DNA of 10,733 bases from JBDTOX01 sp039933015 (GCA_039933015.1 JBDTOX010000037.1:1-10733), one strand, 5' to 3'. Shown: positions 1-7,095, counted from the stretch's first letter. Numbers and translations are program-made. Notes: generated from the sequence alone by a model not told the origin.

Positions 1-1
1 T

Positions 2-67
2 ATTACTCTGAATACCGGTGATTTAACCCCTGCTCAATGGCTCATTCTGGCTGAAAATAGTCAATAA
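2..67 (+). CDS. C-terminal tail of an unidentified plus-strand protein (partial)
   Basis: An open frame enters from the left edge and ends at TAA (65-67), giving 21 residues that finish in DLTPAQWLILAENSQ. No start lies in the window. It is followed after 15 bases by a mini-ORF with a good ribosome binding site, which supports real plus-strand translation here. The composition looks protein-like, but the stretch is too short to name a family. In related genomes a sco gene often follows ctaB, but these residues are on the opposite strand and do not resemble Sco. A chance open frame remains possible. Confidence 0.4.
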   Translation: MTLNTGDLTPAQWLILAENSQ

Positions 68-82
68 ACTCAGAAGGAGTTC

Positions 83-142
83 ATGTTTCCAAGGGCCGGT
101 TTCATCATCTTGAGCGCGTCACTGCTATCAGCCCACCCCTGA
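83..142 (+). CDS. 19-codon mini-ORF with strong RBS and signal-peptide-like sequence
   Basis: A near-perfect Shine-Dalgarno, AGAAGGAG (72-79), precedes ATG at 83. The product is only 19 residues: a short start with one Arg, a hydrophobic stretch (FIILSASLLSA) and a TGA at 140-142. This resembles the beginning of a secretion signal cut short. It could be a truncated secreted or lipoprotein gene, a leader peptide, or chance. It lies just downstream of the plus-strand tail at 2-67 and ends 23 bases before the convergent end of ctaB. No family is recognised. Confidence 0.25.
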   Translation: MFPRAGFIILSASLLSAHP

Positions 143-165
143 ATACACCGTTCTATCCGTGCTGC

Positions 166-1071
166 CTAGAAAGTAATAAGCCAATAATGATCCACCAGCA
201 AGGCGGCAAAAAGCAGGGTCAGGTAAATAATGGAATAGCGGAATGTACGACGCGCAAGGTTGTCTGAATATTTTCTGTAAAGTCCGATGACATAAGCCAT
301 AAATATGGCATTTAATGCCAGCGCAGAAAACAGGTAAATAATACCGCTCATACCCAGACTAAAAGGCATGAGCGAGACGGTCACCAGAATGATGGTATAC
401 AACAATATGTGTAACAGGGTAAAAGCTTCGCCATGCGTGACAGGCAGCATAGGCATGCCTACTTTGGCGTATTCATTGCGTCTGTATAGCGCCAGCGCCC
501 AAAAATGCGGCGGCGTCCAGGCAAAAATGATCAGGAAAAGTATCATGGATTCCGGCGAAACCACGTTATTCACAGCGGCCCATCCCAATATAGGCGGCAT
601 TGCACCAGAAGCCCCGCCGATCACGATATTGAGTGGCGTAGCGGGTTTCAGGAAAATCGTATAAATCACTGCATAGCCGACAAATGTAGCGAGGGTGAGC
701 CACATCGTTAACGGATTCACGAAAAAGTAGAGTATGAGCAAACCCAGGCTGCCCATTATTGAGGCAAAAAGCGCCGTTTGGGCAGAAGTGACTTTACCCG
801 TAGGGAGAGGCCGCGCGCGAGTGCGGGCCATTCTGGCATCAATCTTTTGTTCAATGAGGCAGTTGAAGGCAGCGGCCGCGCCAGAGGCCATGGCGATGCC
901 TAACGTGGCCGCCAGCAACAAGCCCAGCGGCACAATATCAGGTGTGGCTAGGAACATGCCTATCATCGCAGTAAAAACAATTAATGCTGTAACACGAGGT
1001 TTACACAAGGCTAGAAAATTTTGAAAACCCAGCCCGATACGTTGCAGATTTACCATCGAAACAGCACTCAT
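166..1071 (-). CDS. ctaB: protoheme IX farnesyltransferase (heme O synthase) CtaB/CyoE
   Basis: This inner-membrane UbiA-family prenyltransferase transfers a farnesyl group to the 2-vinyl of protoheme, making heme O, the precursor that CtaA converts to heme A. Its 301 residues match the family length and form a series of membrane helices. The prenyl-diphosphate motif lies at N70...E74...D78 followed by R83-T84-R85-x-R87-P88. The second signature is W185-TPPHFWALALYRR around 185-198, ending in the GMPMLPV segment (205-211). The ATG at 1071 has a perfect AGGAGG six bases upstream, inside the 10-base gap after ctaA, so the two are cotranscribed and translated in series. It is the last gene of the minus-strand cluster. 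I see no clear terminator after it. Whether it is called ctaB or cyoE is convention; the ctaA neighbour favours ctaB. Confidence 0.96.
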   Translation of the reverse strand: MSAVSMVNLQRIGLGFQNFLALCKPRVTALIVFTAMIGMFLATPDIVPLGLLLAATLGIAMASGAAAAFNCLIEQKIDARMARTRARPLPTGKVTSAQTALFASIMGSLGLLILYFFVNPLTMWLTLATFVGYAVIYTIFLKPATPLNIVIGGASGAMPPILGWAAVNNVVSPESMILFLIIFAWTPPHFWALALYRRNEYAKVGMPMLPVTHGEAFTLLHILLYTIILVTVSLMPFSLGMSGIIYLFSALALNAIFMAYVIGLYRKYSDNLARRTFRYSIIYLTLLFAALLVDHYWLITF

Positions 1072-1081
1072 GGAACGCCTC

Positions 1082-2104
1082 CTATTGTCGCAACTTTGTT
1101 ATCTTTGAGTTCAACACGACTATCGTACTTAAAAGCAAAGCAGCACCCAGATTGTGCGCTACCGCCAGCACAAGGGGAAGATGCAAGACTAAATTAGCTA
1201 TCCCCAAACCAATCTGGATTAACAGCAACATCAACATGGCAATACCTACAGCCTTCACTTGCGGATGTTGCAATAAACACCAACCCAGCCAGCCCAAATA
1301 GATTAGCGTGACTAAGGCACCCAATCTGTGTGTCCATTGAATGGCAGTGAGCGCCGATAAGCGCAATGGACTGCCATCCGCCGCTTGCCCCAATTCACGT
1401 ATCCAGTGGTATGCGCTGGAGAAATCCATATCCGGCAACCAGGCACCGTGGCAAGTCGGAAAATCCGTGCAAGCCAATGCTGCATAATTTGAACTGGTCC
1501 AACCGCCAAGCAATATCTGCAGAAACACGACTAACAGTGCACCACGTATCAAGAATCGAAGGCTGCTGGATGCGATAAAACGCTGGGAGACAACGCCCCA
1601 ATGGCGATGCGTGATCCACACCAACAAGCCCAAGGTGGTCATACCTCCCAGCAGATGTGCTGTTACCACCACTGGTTTGAGCAGCAGCGTTACCGTCCAC
1701 ATCCCCAGCATGGCCTGAAATATCACCAAAACCAGCAATAGCGTAGGCAATATTGAAGCTACGCGTATTAATTTTTTGGCACGCCAGCCTAATAGAAAAA
1801 GCCCAAGTATCAGCAAACCCAGGCTACCCGCCAAATACCGATGCAGCATCTCTTTCTGGGCTTTGTGGGCTTCAAGGGGTTTATGCGGGTAGACCGATTG
1901 CGCATGCGTGATAGCGGCCTGGCTCTGCGGCACGGTAAGCTGCCCATAGCATCCAGGCCAGTCCGGACAGCCGAGGCCCGCATCCGACAAACGTACATAA
2001 GCGCCCATGACCACTACGCACAAGGCTAATACAACGGCTATCGAGCCAAACCGCTTGAACCATATGACAGCGGTATCTGCTCTCATCTCACCCGGCCCAC
2101 GCAT
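1082..2104 (-). CDS. ctaA: heme A synthase CtaA (COX15 family)
   Basis: CtaA is a polytopic inner-membrane oxygenase that oxidises the C8 methyl of heme O to a formyl group, giving heme A for subunit I. The four family histidines are visible: H88 in the ExxH motif with E85, H150 (TAHLLGG), H259 (QWTHRLGA) and H317 (AVAHNLGA). Paired periplasmic cysteines occur in each half (C46/C52 in GCPDWPGC, C212/C218 in CTDFPTC), as in the Cys-containing CtaA class. About eight membrane helices are expected. Two starts are possible. ATG at 2104 overlaps the upstream gene by 17 bases. ATG at 2086 (334 residues) begins one base after that gene's TGA, and family N-termini make it at least as likely. ctaB follows 10 bases later. 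Close packing implies translational coupling. Confidence 0.95.
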   Translation of the reverse strand: MRGPGEMRADTAVIWFKRFGSIAVVLALCVVVMGAYVRLSDAGLGCPDWPGCYGQLTVPQSQAAITHAQSVYPHKPLEAHKAQKEMLHRYLAGSLGLLILGLFLLGWRAKKLIRVASILPTLLLVLVIFQAMLGMWTVTLLLKPVVVTAHLLGGMTTLGLLVWITHRHWGVVSQRFIASSSLRFLIRGALLVVFLQILLGGWTSSNYAALACTDFPTCHGAWLPDMDFSSAYHWIRELGQAADGSPLRLSALTAIQWTHRLGALVTLIYLGWLGWCLLQHPQVKAVGIAMLMLLLIQIGLGIANLVLHLPLVLAVAHNLGAALLLSTIVVLNSKITKLRQ

Positions 2105-2732
2105 AAGCCAGAAGCCTGATGAAATCCTTGCGTATTTCCCCGGCAGGAATAGTGCCGGGGAAATTCATCATCAAGTTCCCCATGGGATCTACCAAATAAA
2201 TTCTATCGGCGCTGCCTGCAGGTTCATTGGGCAAATCGAATTGCTGGCGCAACTCAGCCAGAGCTTCTGCTGACTGGCCCAGTATGAGCAAGTCCGGATA
2301 TTGTTTTTGTATGTTGGTCAGATCATGCGACGGAGTCAGCAATACGCGCTGAACGCGTGACATATCCTTGGCCAAGGAGACATGCAACTGACGCATGATA
2401 TACAAACGGTCACGGCATATCTGCTGGCAATCAGCAGCGATATATACCATGCTCCATTTTTCTCGCCACAGCTCTGGCGTAGCAGGTGTGCCGTGCGCGT
2501 CAAGTAACTGCGCAGGCATCTGCAGTAAACGCGGCGGCGTAATAAGTTCTCCATGGCTGTTACCTTGCGGATGCCAACCAAAACGATGCATTAAGACCAC
2601 CAGCAATAGCGGCAACGCAAAAAATACAAATAGCAAAATGAGCATCCAGCGGCCGCGCGGCTTTGCCGTACTGCGCGTTAAAGGGGCACCTGCATTTTTA
2701 TGCGTAGCTGTACTTGTATTCTCAATGTTCAT
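2088..2732 (-). CDS. membrane-anchored Sco-like (thioredoxin-fold) protein with CxxxC motif
   Basis: The product has 214 residues: a basic N-terminal cytoplasmic tail, one membrane helix (about 29-48) and a periplasmic domain. The domain has C102-x3-C106, the spacing used by Sco1/SenC copper chaperones, then H136 (TPSHDL) and, near the end, YLVDPMGNLMMNFP (179-192), which resembles the Sco strand 'LIDP.G....YP'. From family knowledge, Sco proteins deliver copper to, or reduce, the CuA site of subunit II. I infer a copper or thiol role here from the motif and from the position between SURF1 and ctaA. It is more divergent than true Sco: the usual CPxxC proline is absent (CQQIC). Proteins like it are generally annotated as hypothetical in cox clusters. 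The stop overlaps or abuts the ctaA start, and the SURF1 stop is 19 bases upstream. Confidence 0.75.
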   Translation of the reverse strand: MNIENTSTATHKNAGAPLTRSTAKPRGRWMLILLFVFFALPLLLVVLMHRFGWHPQGNSHGELITPPRLLQMPAQLLDAHGTPATPELWREKWSMVYIAADCQQICRDRLYIMRQLHVSLAKDMSRVQRVLLTPSHDLTNIQKQYPDLLILGQSAEALAELRQQFDLPNEPAGSADRIYLVDPMGNLMMNFPGTIPAGEIRKDFIRLLAYAWAG

Positions 2733-2751
2733 GCATGCTCAACTTTCAACC

Positions 2752-3504
2752 TTATTCTTTGATTTTTTTGAAACTGACAATTAAATAGATGGCCAATGCT
2801 GTTCCCGCAAAACCGAACCATTGATAGGCGTAGCCAAGATTGTTGCTGATACGCTCTGCAGGCCGCTGCCACTCGCGCAGAAATCCACCAGCTCGGCTTG
2901 CTGCATCCAGACGGATGACCAACGGCAATACCGGCAATGGGACAGATTTAACATAGCGGTCCATATCCATGTTTTGCCAAAGTATCTGCCAGCTTGCTCC
3001 TGAAACACTTCCTGAGGGTTTGGCTTCAAGCGAATAAAATTTGGTCGAAGGCAGCCAAACTTGTCCGGTGACTTCTTGTTGACCAACGGGGGTGTCAATT
3101 ATGGGCAGCACGCTATGGTTATCTTGCGCAGGAATCCATCCCCGATCCACCAATACCAAGTGTTGCGTGTTGTGAATGCGTAGCGGTGTAATCACGTGAT
3201 AGCCCGCTCGCCCATCTGCCACCTGATTATCTAGCAGTATTTGATAACGCGGCTCATATTCACCCTTGGCCTTTACTTGTCGATAGCGCCAATCTTCGGG
3301 CTGGGCTATTACTTGTGGCACGGCAACGGGTGGCGCATGCAGATATTTATCGTACAGGGTTTGCAATGTCTGCTTTTGCTCCGCCTTATGATATTGCCAA
3401 AATCCCAACTTGATAAACAGAGGAATACAGCAAACAGTGATGAGCGTACCCAGCCAGGATGGGCGAAAACGGTAGTCAGCGAGTCGAAATTGCAAATAAC
3501 TCAT
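2752..3504 (-). CDS. SURF1 family cytochrome oxidase assembly protein
   Basis: SURF1 is an inner-membrane protein that helps place heme a in subunit I of cytochrome oxidase. The layout is typical: a first membrane helix after RFRPSW ending in the FWQYHKAEQK segment, a periplasmic domain with YRQVKAKGEYEP, LLDNQ, GYHVITPL and VLVDRGWIP, and a C-terminal helix preceded by NLGYAYQWFGFA. I choose ATG at 3504 (250 residues). A GTG at 3528 extends the frame by eight residues but has no better ribosome binding site and is not needed for the domain. It is followed by the Sco-like gene after 19 bases. Its upstream side faces the divergent DUF2909 gene, so it is probably the first gene of a second transcription unit, although I find no convincing minus-strand promoter. 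Confidence 0.92.
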   Translation of the reverse strand: MSYLQFRLADYRFRPSWLGTLITVCCIPLFIKLGFWQYHKAEQKQTLQTLYDKYLHAPPVAVPQVIAQPEDWRYRQVKAKGEYEPRYQILLDNQVADGRAGYHVITPLRIHNTQHLVLVDRGWIPAQDNHSVLPIIDTPVGQQEVTGQVWLPSTKFYSLEAKPSGSVSGASWQILWQNMDMDRYVKSVPLPVLPLVIRLDAASRAGGFLREWQRPAERISNNLGYAYQWFGFAGTALAIYLIVSFKKIKE

Positions 3505-3518
3505 GAGCGCCGCATAAT
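3490..3518 (+). promoter_or_regulatory. putative sigma70 promoter for the antisense DUF2909 gene
   Basis: TTGCAA (3490-3495) and CATAAT (3513-3518) are separated by exactly 17 bases, matching the -35 and -10 consensus at 4/6 and 5/6. A transcript would begin near 3525, about 20 bases before the ATG at 3547. The -35 box lies in the first codons of SURF1, so the two genes share sequence here. It was found by eye only. Confidence 0.42.
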
Positions 3519-3546
3519 CAATGCACACTTACTTTGGACGCCTATC

Positions 3547-3750
3547 ATGCTGATCAAGGTCGCTATTGTTGTCATGTTGTTAATCATTGTCGGCAGCTTA
3601 TTTTCTGCATTGTTCTATTTGGTCAAAGACAAGGGCCATGGCGAGCGGACCGCCAAAGCGCTTACTGTGCGTATTTCCTTATCTATCATACTTTTCCTGC
3701 TGCTGATGCTGGGTTTTTATACCGGGGTAATTGGCCAGCCGCATCCTTAA
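3547..3750 (+). CDS. DUF2909 family twin transmembrane small protein
   Basis: A 67-residue protein with two membrane helices (about 3-24 and 42-62) joined by a charged loop containing YLVKDKGHGERTAKALTVRIS. This loop and the LMLGFYTG end match the DUF2909 'twin transmembrane protein' pattern as I recall it. Its function is unknown. Its constant presence near cox genes suggests a role around oxidase assembly, which is inference. The ATG at 3547 fits the family length. The open frame runs 306 bases further upstream, but that part is antisense to SURF1 and not coding-like. The gene is the only plus-strand gene inside the minus-strand cox cluster. It is divergent from SURF1 (42 bases) and convergent with coxC (54 bases between stops). 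The ribosome binding site is weak (GGA about 9 bases before the ATG). Confidence 0.87.
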   Translation: MLIKVAIVVMLLIIVGSLFSALFYLVKDKGHGERTAKALTVRISLSIILFLLLMLGFYTGVIGQPHP

Positions 3751-3767
3751 AACCTGCCCATAAATAG

Positions 3768-3791
3768 AGGGCGATATGGACGCATCGCCTT
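3768..3791. terminator. hairpin between the convergent ends of DUF2909 and coxC
   Basis: GGCGAT (3770-3775) and ATCGCC (3784-3789) form a perfect 6-bp stem with an 8-base loop, extendable by a G-U and an A-U pair to 3768/3791. It lies midway between the two facing stop codons (3750 and 3805), where a bidirectional terminator would be expected. Neither side has a strong run of T; the minus-strand side reads CTCTATTTATG. It may therefore end transcription only weakly, or simply protect 3' ends. Confidence 0.4.
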
Positions 3792-3804
3792 AGCAAACTG
3801 CCAG

Positions 3805-4683
3805 CTATAGCCAATATACAAACACAAACAAACCTAGCCAGACCACATCCACAAAGTGCCAGTACCAGGCGACACCTTCAAAACCGAAATGGTGTTCCGC
3901 ATTGAAATGGCCTTTCATACTGCGCATTAAAATAACAATGAGCATGATGGTGCCCAAGGTCACGTGAAAACCGTGAAAGCCTGTCAGCATGAAGAAGGTA
4001 CTACCGTAAGCACCTGCACCAAGGGTAAGGCCTAGTTCGGTATAGGCATGATGGTATTCAAAAGCCTGCAAGCCAATAAAGGTAAGGCCCAGCGCTACGG
4101 TTAAAAAGAGGCCTGTCACCAATTGTTTACGATTATTTTTTAGCAGGCCCCAATGTGCCCAAGTCACGGTTGCACCAGAGCTCAGCAGGATGAGCGTGTT
4201 AATTGCGGGAATGCCCCAAGCAGACATTGGTGTAAATGGCGCAGCTTTATATTCATGCCCCAGCACAACACCGCCGGGACCAACTGATGGCCAGGTACCG
4301 AGGAAGTCCTTATACATCGTGAACTGCGGGTCAAAGTGCGCAAGTTCTGGTACGGAAATCACCCGCATAAAAAACAAGGCGCCAAAGAAAGCCGCAAAAA
4401 AAGCCACCTCGGAGCAGATGAAAACAATCATGCCCCATCGGAAAGATTTATCTTCCCATGTCTTGTACATACCGCCTTGGCTCTCGGCGATGATCTTGCC
4501 GAACCAGAGAAATGCCATAGAGATAATAAGCATGGCGCCCAGTATCATCATCCATTTACCGGCCGCGTAATGGTTGATGCTAAAAATGAATCCTGATGCC
4601 AGTACCAGCAACCCCAGAGATATAACCACAGGGTAAGCAGCCGGGGTTGGGACAAAGTATTGGCCTTGCGTTTGTGTAGCCAT
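3805..4683 (-). CDS. coxC: cytochrome c oxidase subunit III
   Basis: Subunit III is a seven-helix membrane protein without metal centres. It stabilises subunit I and supports proton uptake in aa3-type oxidases. The 292 residues show the family signatures: FICSEVAFFAAFFGALFF (88-105) with the conserved Glu92, TGFHGFHV (234-241), the EHHFGFE segment (263-269) and the terminal WHFVDVVW (275-282). The ATG at 4683 is preceded by AGGAGC at suitable distance. The 77-base gap from ctaG holds no ORF; a DUF2970 gene sometimes found here in relatives is absent. The gene ends 54 bases from the convergent DUF2909 stop, so it is probably the last gene of the upstream oxidase transcription unit. Confidence 0.97.
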   Translation of the reverse strand: MATQTQGQYFVPTPAAYPVVISLGLLVLASGFIFSINHYAAGKWMMILGAMLIISMAFLWFGKIIAESQGGMYKTWEDKSFRWGMIVFICSEVAFFAAFFGALFFMRVISVPELAHFDPQFTMYKDFLGTWPSVGPGGVVLGHEYKAAPFTPMSAWGIPAINTLILLSSGATVTWAHWGLLKNNRKQLVTGLFLTVALGLTFIGLQAFEYHHAYTELGLTLGAGAYGSTFFMLTGFHGFHVTLGTIMLIVILMRSMKGHFNAEHHFGFEGVAWYWHFVDVVWLGLFVFVYWL

Positions 4684-4761
4684 GCTTCAGCTCCTATGTA
4701 CTATTTTAGTTATTCACTTTATCGCGCCACCCGATCCCAAGACTGTGGACAACTCCCTGAC

Positions 4762-5307
4762 TCACTGCTTGACCGCATTAAAAAATGCATAAGACAGCGT
4801 GACTGCTCCCACATCTTTTGGCAAATCCGGACTTACATAAAACCGTAAAGGCATTACCTTGGATTCGCCCGGTTTAAGTTCCTGCCGTTGAAAACAAAAA
4901 CATTCAATTTTTTTAAAATATAATGCAGCCAAACCGGGGCTTACACTGGGAATTGCCTGCCCGGTAACCACCTCGTTGGTGATATTTTTTGCTTCATATA
5001 AAGCCGTTTCAATTTGTCCAGGATGCACGCGCATGCTGGTTTGCTTGGGATAAAAATTCCACCCCAGACCTGGCATGACATTACCCGTAAATTCCACTGT
5101 TACCCACCGTGTATTATCTACACGGGTATTGGCTGAAGCAGCGGATCCTTCAGTTTTGCCATTCAATCCCGTTACTTTGCATAGCACGTCATACAGGGGC
5201 ACTAGCGCGTATGCAAACAGCAGCGCAGCCCCCACTATCAATAACAGCTTGAATCCCAGGCGCCGATTGGATTTCCGTCGTTGTTCAGCAGCGCTTATTG
5301 TGTCCAT
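4762..5307 (-). CDS. ctaG: cytochrome c oxidase assembly protein CtaG (Cox11)
   Basis: This copper chaperone is held in the inner membrane by one N-terminal helix, with a periplasmic immunoglobulin-like domain. It inserts copper into the CuB site of subunit I. The 181-residue form shows the helix at about 20-37, Cys43 just outside it (VLCKVTGLNGK), the FTGNVMPGLGW strand (73-83), and the copper-binding pair in ECFCFQ (C136, C138). I use ATG 5307, which fits the family N-terminus (MDTISAAEQRRKSNRR). A GTG at 5334 would add nine residues lying wholly inside the upstream small gene. The ATG overlaps the last 13 bases of that gene in another frame, pointing to coupled translation. coxC follows after 77 bases. 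Confidence 0.95.
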   Translation of the reverse strand: MDTISAAEQRRKSNRRLGFKLLLIVGAALLFAYALVPLYDVLCKVTGLNGKTEGSAASANTRVDNTRWVTVEFTGNVMPGLGWNFYPKQTSMRVHPGQIETALYEAKNITNEVVTGQAIPSVSPGLAALYFKKIECFCFQRQELKPGESKVMPLRFYVSPDLPKDVGAVTLSYAFFNAVKQ

Positions 5308-5429
5308 ACAACCATCATCGAAAGCACGTACCACAATATTGCCATCGTAGCGAAAATGAATGCCAACTTATGGTTTCTGCTGCGTCTTTCCTGACCTGAC
5401 TGCTCAGTCTCTGATTTTATAAGGGCCAT
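5295..5429 (-). CDS. cytochrome oxidase small assembly protein (44 aa)
   Basis: This short gene starts at ATG 5429 and stops at TAA 5297-5295. The product is MALIKSETEQSGQERRSRNH followed by a single hydrophobic helix (about 21-41) ending in VVWTQ. Length, a charged N-terminal half and one C-terminal helix match the 'cytochrome oxidase small assembly protein' entries that I recall between coxA and ctaG in Betaproteobacteria; their exact function is not established. The gene lies 46 bases after the coxA stop, and its stop overlaps the ctaG start by 13 bases. That tight overlap and the position argue for a real gene. The ribosome binding site is poor. It is easily missed because it is under 50 codons. 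Confidence 0.8.
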   Translation of the reverse strand: MALIKSETEQSGQERRSRNHKLAFIFATMAILWYVLSMMVVWTQ

Positions 5430-5475
5430 AGTGTTTTAGGCCCAGTACGGATACCAAGCCCTGCTTCCTCTCAAT

Positions 5476-7056
5476 TTATTTAATGATGGGTTGCTCAGTA
5501 AAGCTATGATAAGGCGGGGGTGATGGCAATGTCCATTCCAGGCCTTGCGCACCATCCCATACACGATCAGTGGCCTTCTTGCCGCCGCGTGCACAGCTCA
5601 CAATATTGTAAATAAACAGCAATTGCGCCAAACCCAAAGTAAATGCAGCGATTGAAGAGATCATGTTGAATTCAGAAAATTGCAGGGCATAGTCAGGAAT
5701 CCGACGTGGCATCCCGGCAAGCCCGAGGAAGAACTGCGGAATAAAGGTCAGGTTGAACGAAATTGCTGTCAGCCAGAAATGCAGCTTGCCGAGTTTTTCG
5801 TTGTACATATGACCTGTCATCTTCGGTAGCCAGTAGTAAACACCGGCCATGATGCCCATGATGCCGCCCGCAAACAGTGTGTAGTGGAAATGCGCCACGA
5901 CAAAATAGGTGTGGTGGTATTGCGCATCGGCTGCCACGTCTGCAAGTACCAGCCCGGTGAGCCCGCCAATACCAAACAGTACGATCCAGCCCAGTGCAAA
6001 CAGCATGGGCGTCTCAAAGCTCATGGAGCCTTTCCAGATAGTGGCGATCCAACAGAAGAACAGCACAGCCAGCGGCAGGGAAATTGCCATGGTGCTATAC
6101 ATAAAATACAGCAGTGCAGGCACTGGCATGCCTGCGGTAAAGAAATGATGCGCCCAAACCACCACTGACAATGCACCAATAGCCCATAACGAATAAACTT
6201 GGGCTTTGTAGCCGTACATAGGTTTGCGGGAAAAAGTCTGCAAAATTTGTGGTACTAAACCCCACACTGGCAGCAACAGGATATAAACCTCTGGATGCCC
6301 AAAAAACCAGAATAAATGCTGGAACAGGATGGGGTCACCGCCACCCGCAGCGTCAAAGAAATGGGTACCAAAATGACGGTCTGTCAGCAACATTGTTACA
6401 GCTCCCGCCAGCACCGGGATTGTGGCGATCAGCAGAAAAGCCGTAACCAACCAGCCCCAGGCGAACATGGGCATTTTCATCATGGTCATGCCAGGCGCAC
6501 GCATATTGAAAATGGTCACAATGACATTGATCGAACCCATCACCGAGGAAATACCCAGCAAGTGTATGGCAAAGATAGCAAAGTCGACGCCGATACCGCC
6601 TTGCACCGACAACGGCGCATAGAATGTCCAGCCAGTGGCCAAGGCGCCGTCACCAATACCGAATAGTGCAAGGATGAAAGGCAGTGTCAGCAAAATCGCA
6701 GCTGGCGGCAACAGCCAAAAACCCCAGTTATTCAAACGTGGCAACGCCATATCCGGCGCCCCTATCTGCAACGGCAGCATCCAGTTGGCAAAGCCAGTCG
6801 CAGCCGGCATCAGCGCCATGAAAATCATCACCAGCGCATGGACACCAATTAGCTGATTATAAAATTCCGGATGCATGAGCTGTAACCCGGGCTGAAACAG
6901 TTCCGCCCGCACCGCCAAGATCATGAGCCCGCCGACCATAAACATAATCAGCGAGAATGTAAGATACATAGTACCGATATCTTTATGGTTGGTGGTTGTC
7001 AGCCAACGCATTATCCCGGTAGGGTGATCATGATGTTCTGCAGTCGTAGTACTCAT
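5476..7056 (-). CDS. coxA: cytochrome c oxidase subunit I
   Basis: Subunit I is the catalytic heme-copper subunit reducing O2 to water in the inner membrane. Its 526 residues with about 12 helices contain all ligands: H73 and H391 (heme a), H389 (heme a3), and H254, H303 and H304 (CuB), with Y258 for the His-Tyr crosslink (FGHPEVY). The D-channel is present: D102 (GAPDMA), N109 and E256, which marks a type A1 oxidase. From D102 onward residues align with Paracoccus numbering at a constant offset of 22. At that offset the K-channel residues S291, T351 and K354 are P269, L329 and L332, which is unusual. The start ATG 7056 has AAGGAGA four bases upstream. It lies between coxB (39-base gap) and the small assembly gene (46-base gap). 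Confidence 0.97.
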   Translation of the reverse strand: MSTTTAEHHDHPTGIMRWLTTTNHKDIGTMYLTFSLIMFMVGGLMILAVRAELFQPGLQLMHPEFYNQLIGVHALVMIFMALMPAATGFANWMLPLQIGAPDMALPRLNNWGFWLLPPAAILLTLPFILALFGIGDGALATGWTFYAPLSVQGGIGVDFAIFAIHLLGISSVMGSINVIVTIFNMRAPGMTMMKMPMFAWGWLVTAFLLIATIPVLAGAVTMLLTDRHFGTHFFDAAGGGDPILFQHLFWFFGHPEVYILLLPVWGLVPQILQTFSRKPMYGYKAQVYSLWAIGALSVVVWAHHFFTAGMPVPALLYFMYSTMAISLPLAVLFFCWIATIWKGSMSFETPMLFALGWIVLFGIGGLTGLVLADVAADAQYHHTYFVVAHFHYTLFAGGIMGIMAGVYYWLPKMTGHMYNEKLGKLHFWLTAISFNLTFIPQFFLGLAGMPRRIPDYALQFSEFNMISSIAAFTLGLAQLLFIYNIVSCARGGKKATDRVWDGAQGLEWTLPSPPPYHSFTEQPIIK

Positions 7057-7095
7057 CGTTTCTCCTTAAAACTTTCAGTCTTGGCAGATAGCGTT

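Noticed and set aside
1395..1700. 101-codon minus-strand ORF inside ctaA
   Set aside because: It is an alternate frame of ctaA, whose own frame contains all conserved histidines and cysteines.
2395..2784. 129-codon plus-strand ORF opposite the Sco-like gene
   Set aside because: It has no ribosome binding site or family resemblance, and the minus-strand frame has a clear anchor and CxxxC domain.
3241..3546. Open frame extending the DUF2909 gene upstream to 169 residues
   Set aside because: It is antisense to SURF1 coding sequence; the family is about 65-70 residues and fits a start at ATG 3547.
4684..4761. Possible small gene (such as DUF2970) between ctaG and coxC
   Set aside because: The gap has no start codon with an open frame and contains stops in several frames; only the coxC ribosome binding site is clear.
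6316..6666. 116-codon plus-strand ORF inside coxA
   Set aside because: It is a shadow of a well-supported essential gene, with low-complexity His/Gln/Arg composition typical of antisense frames.
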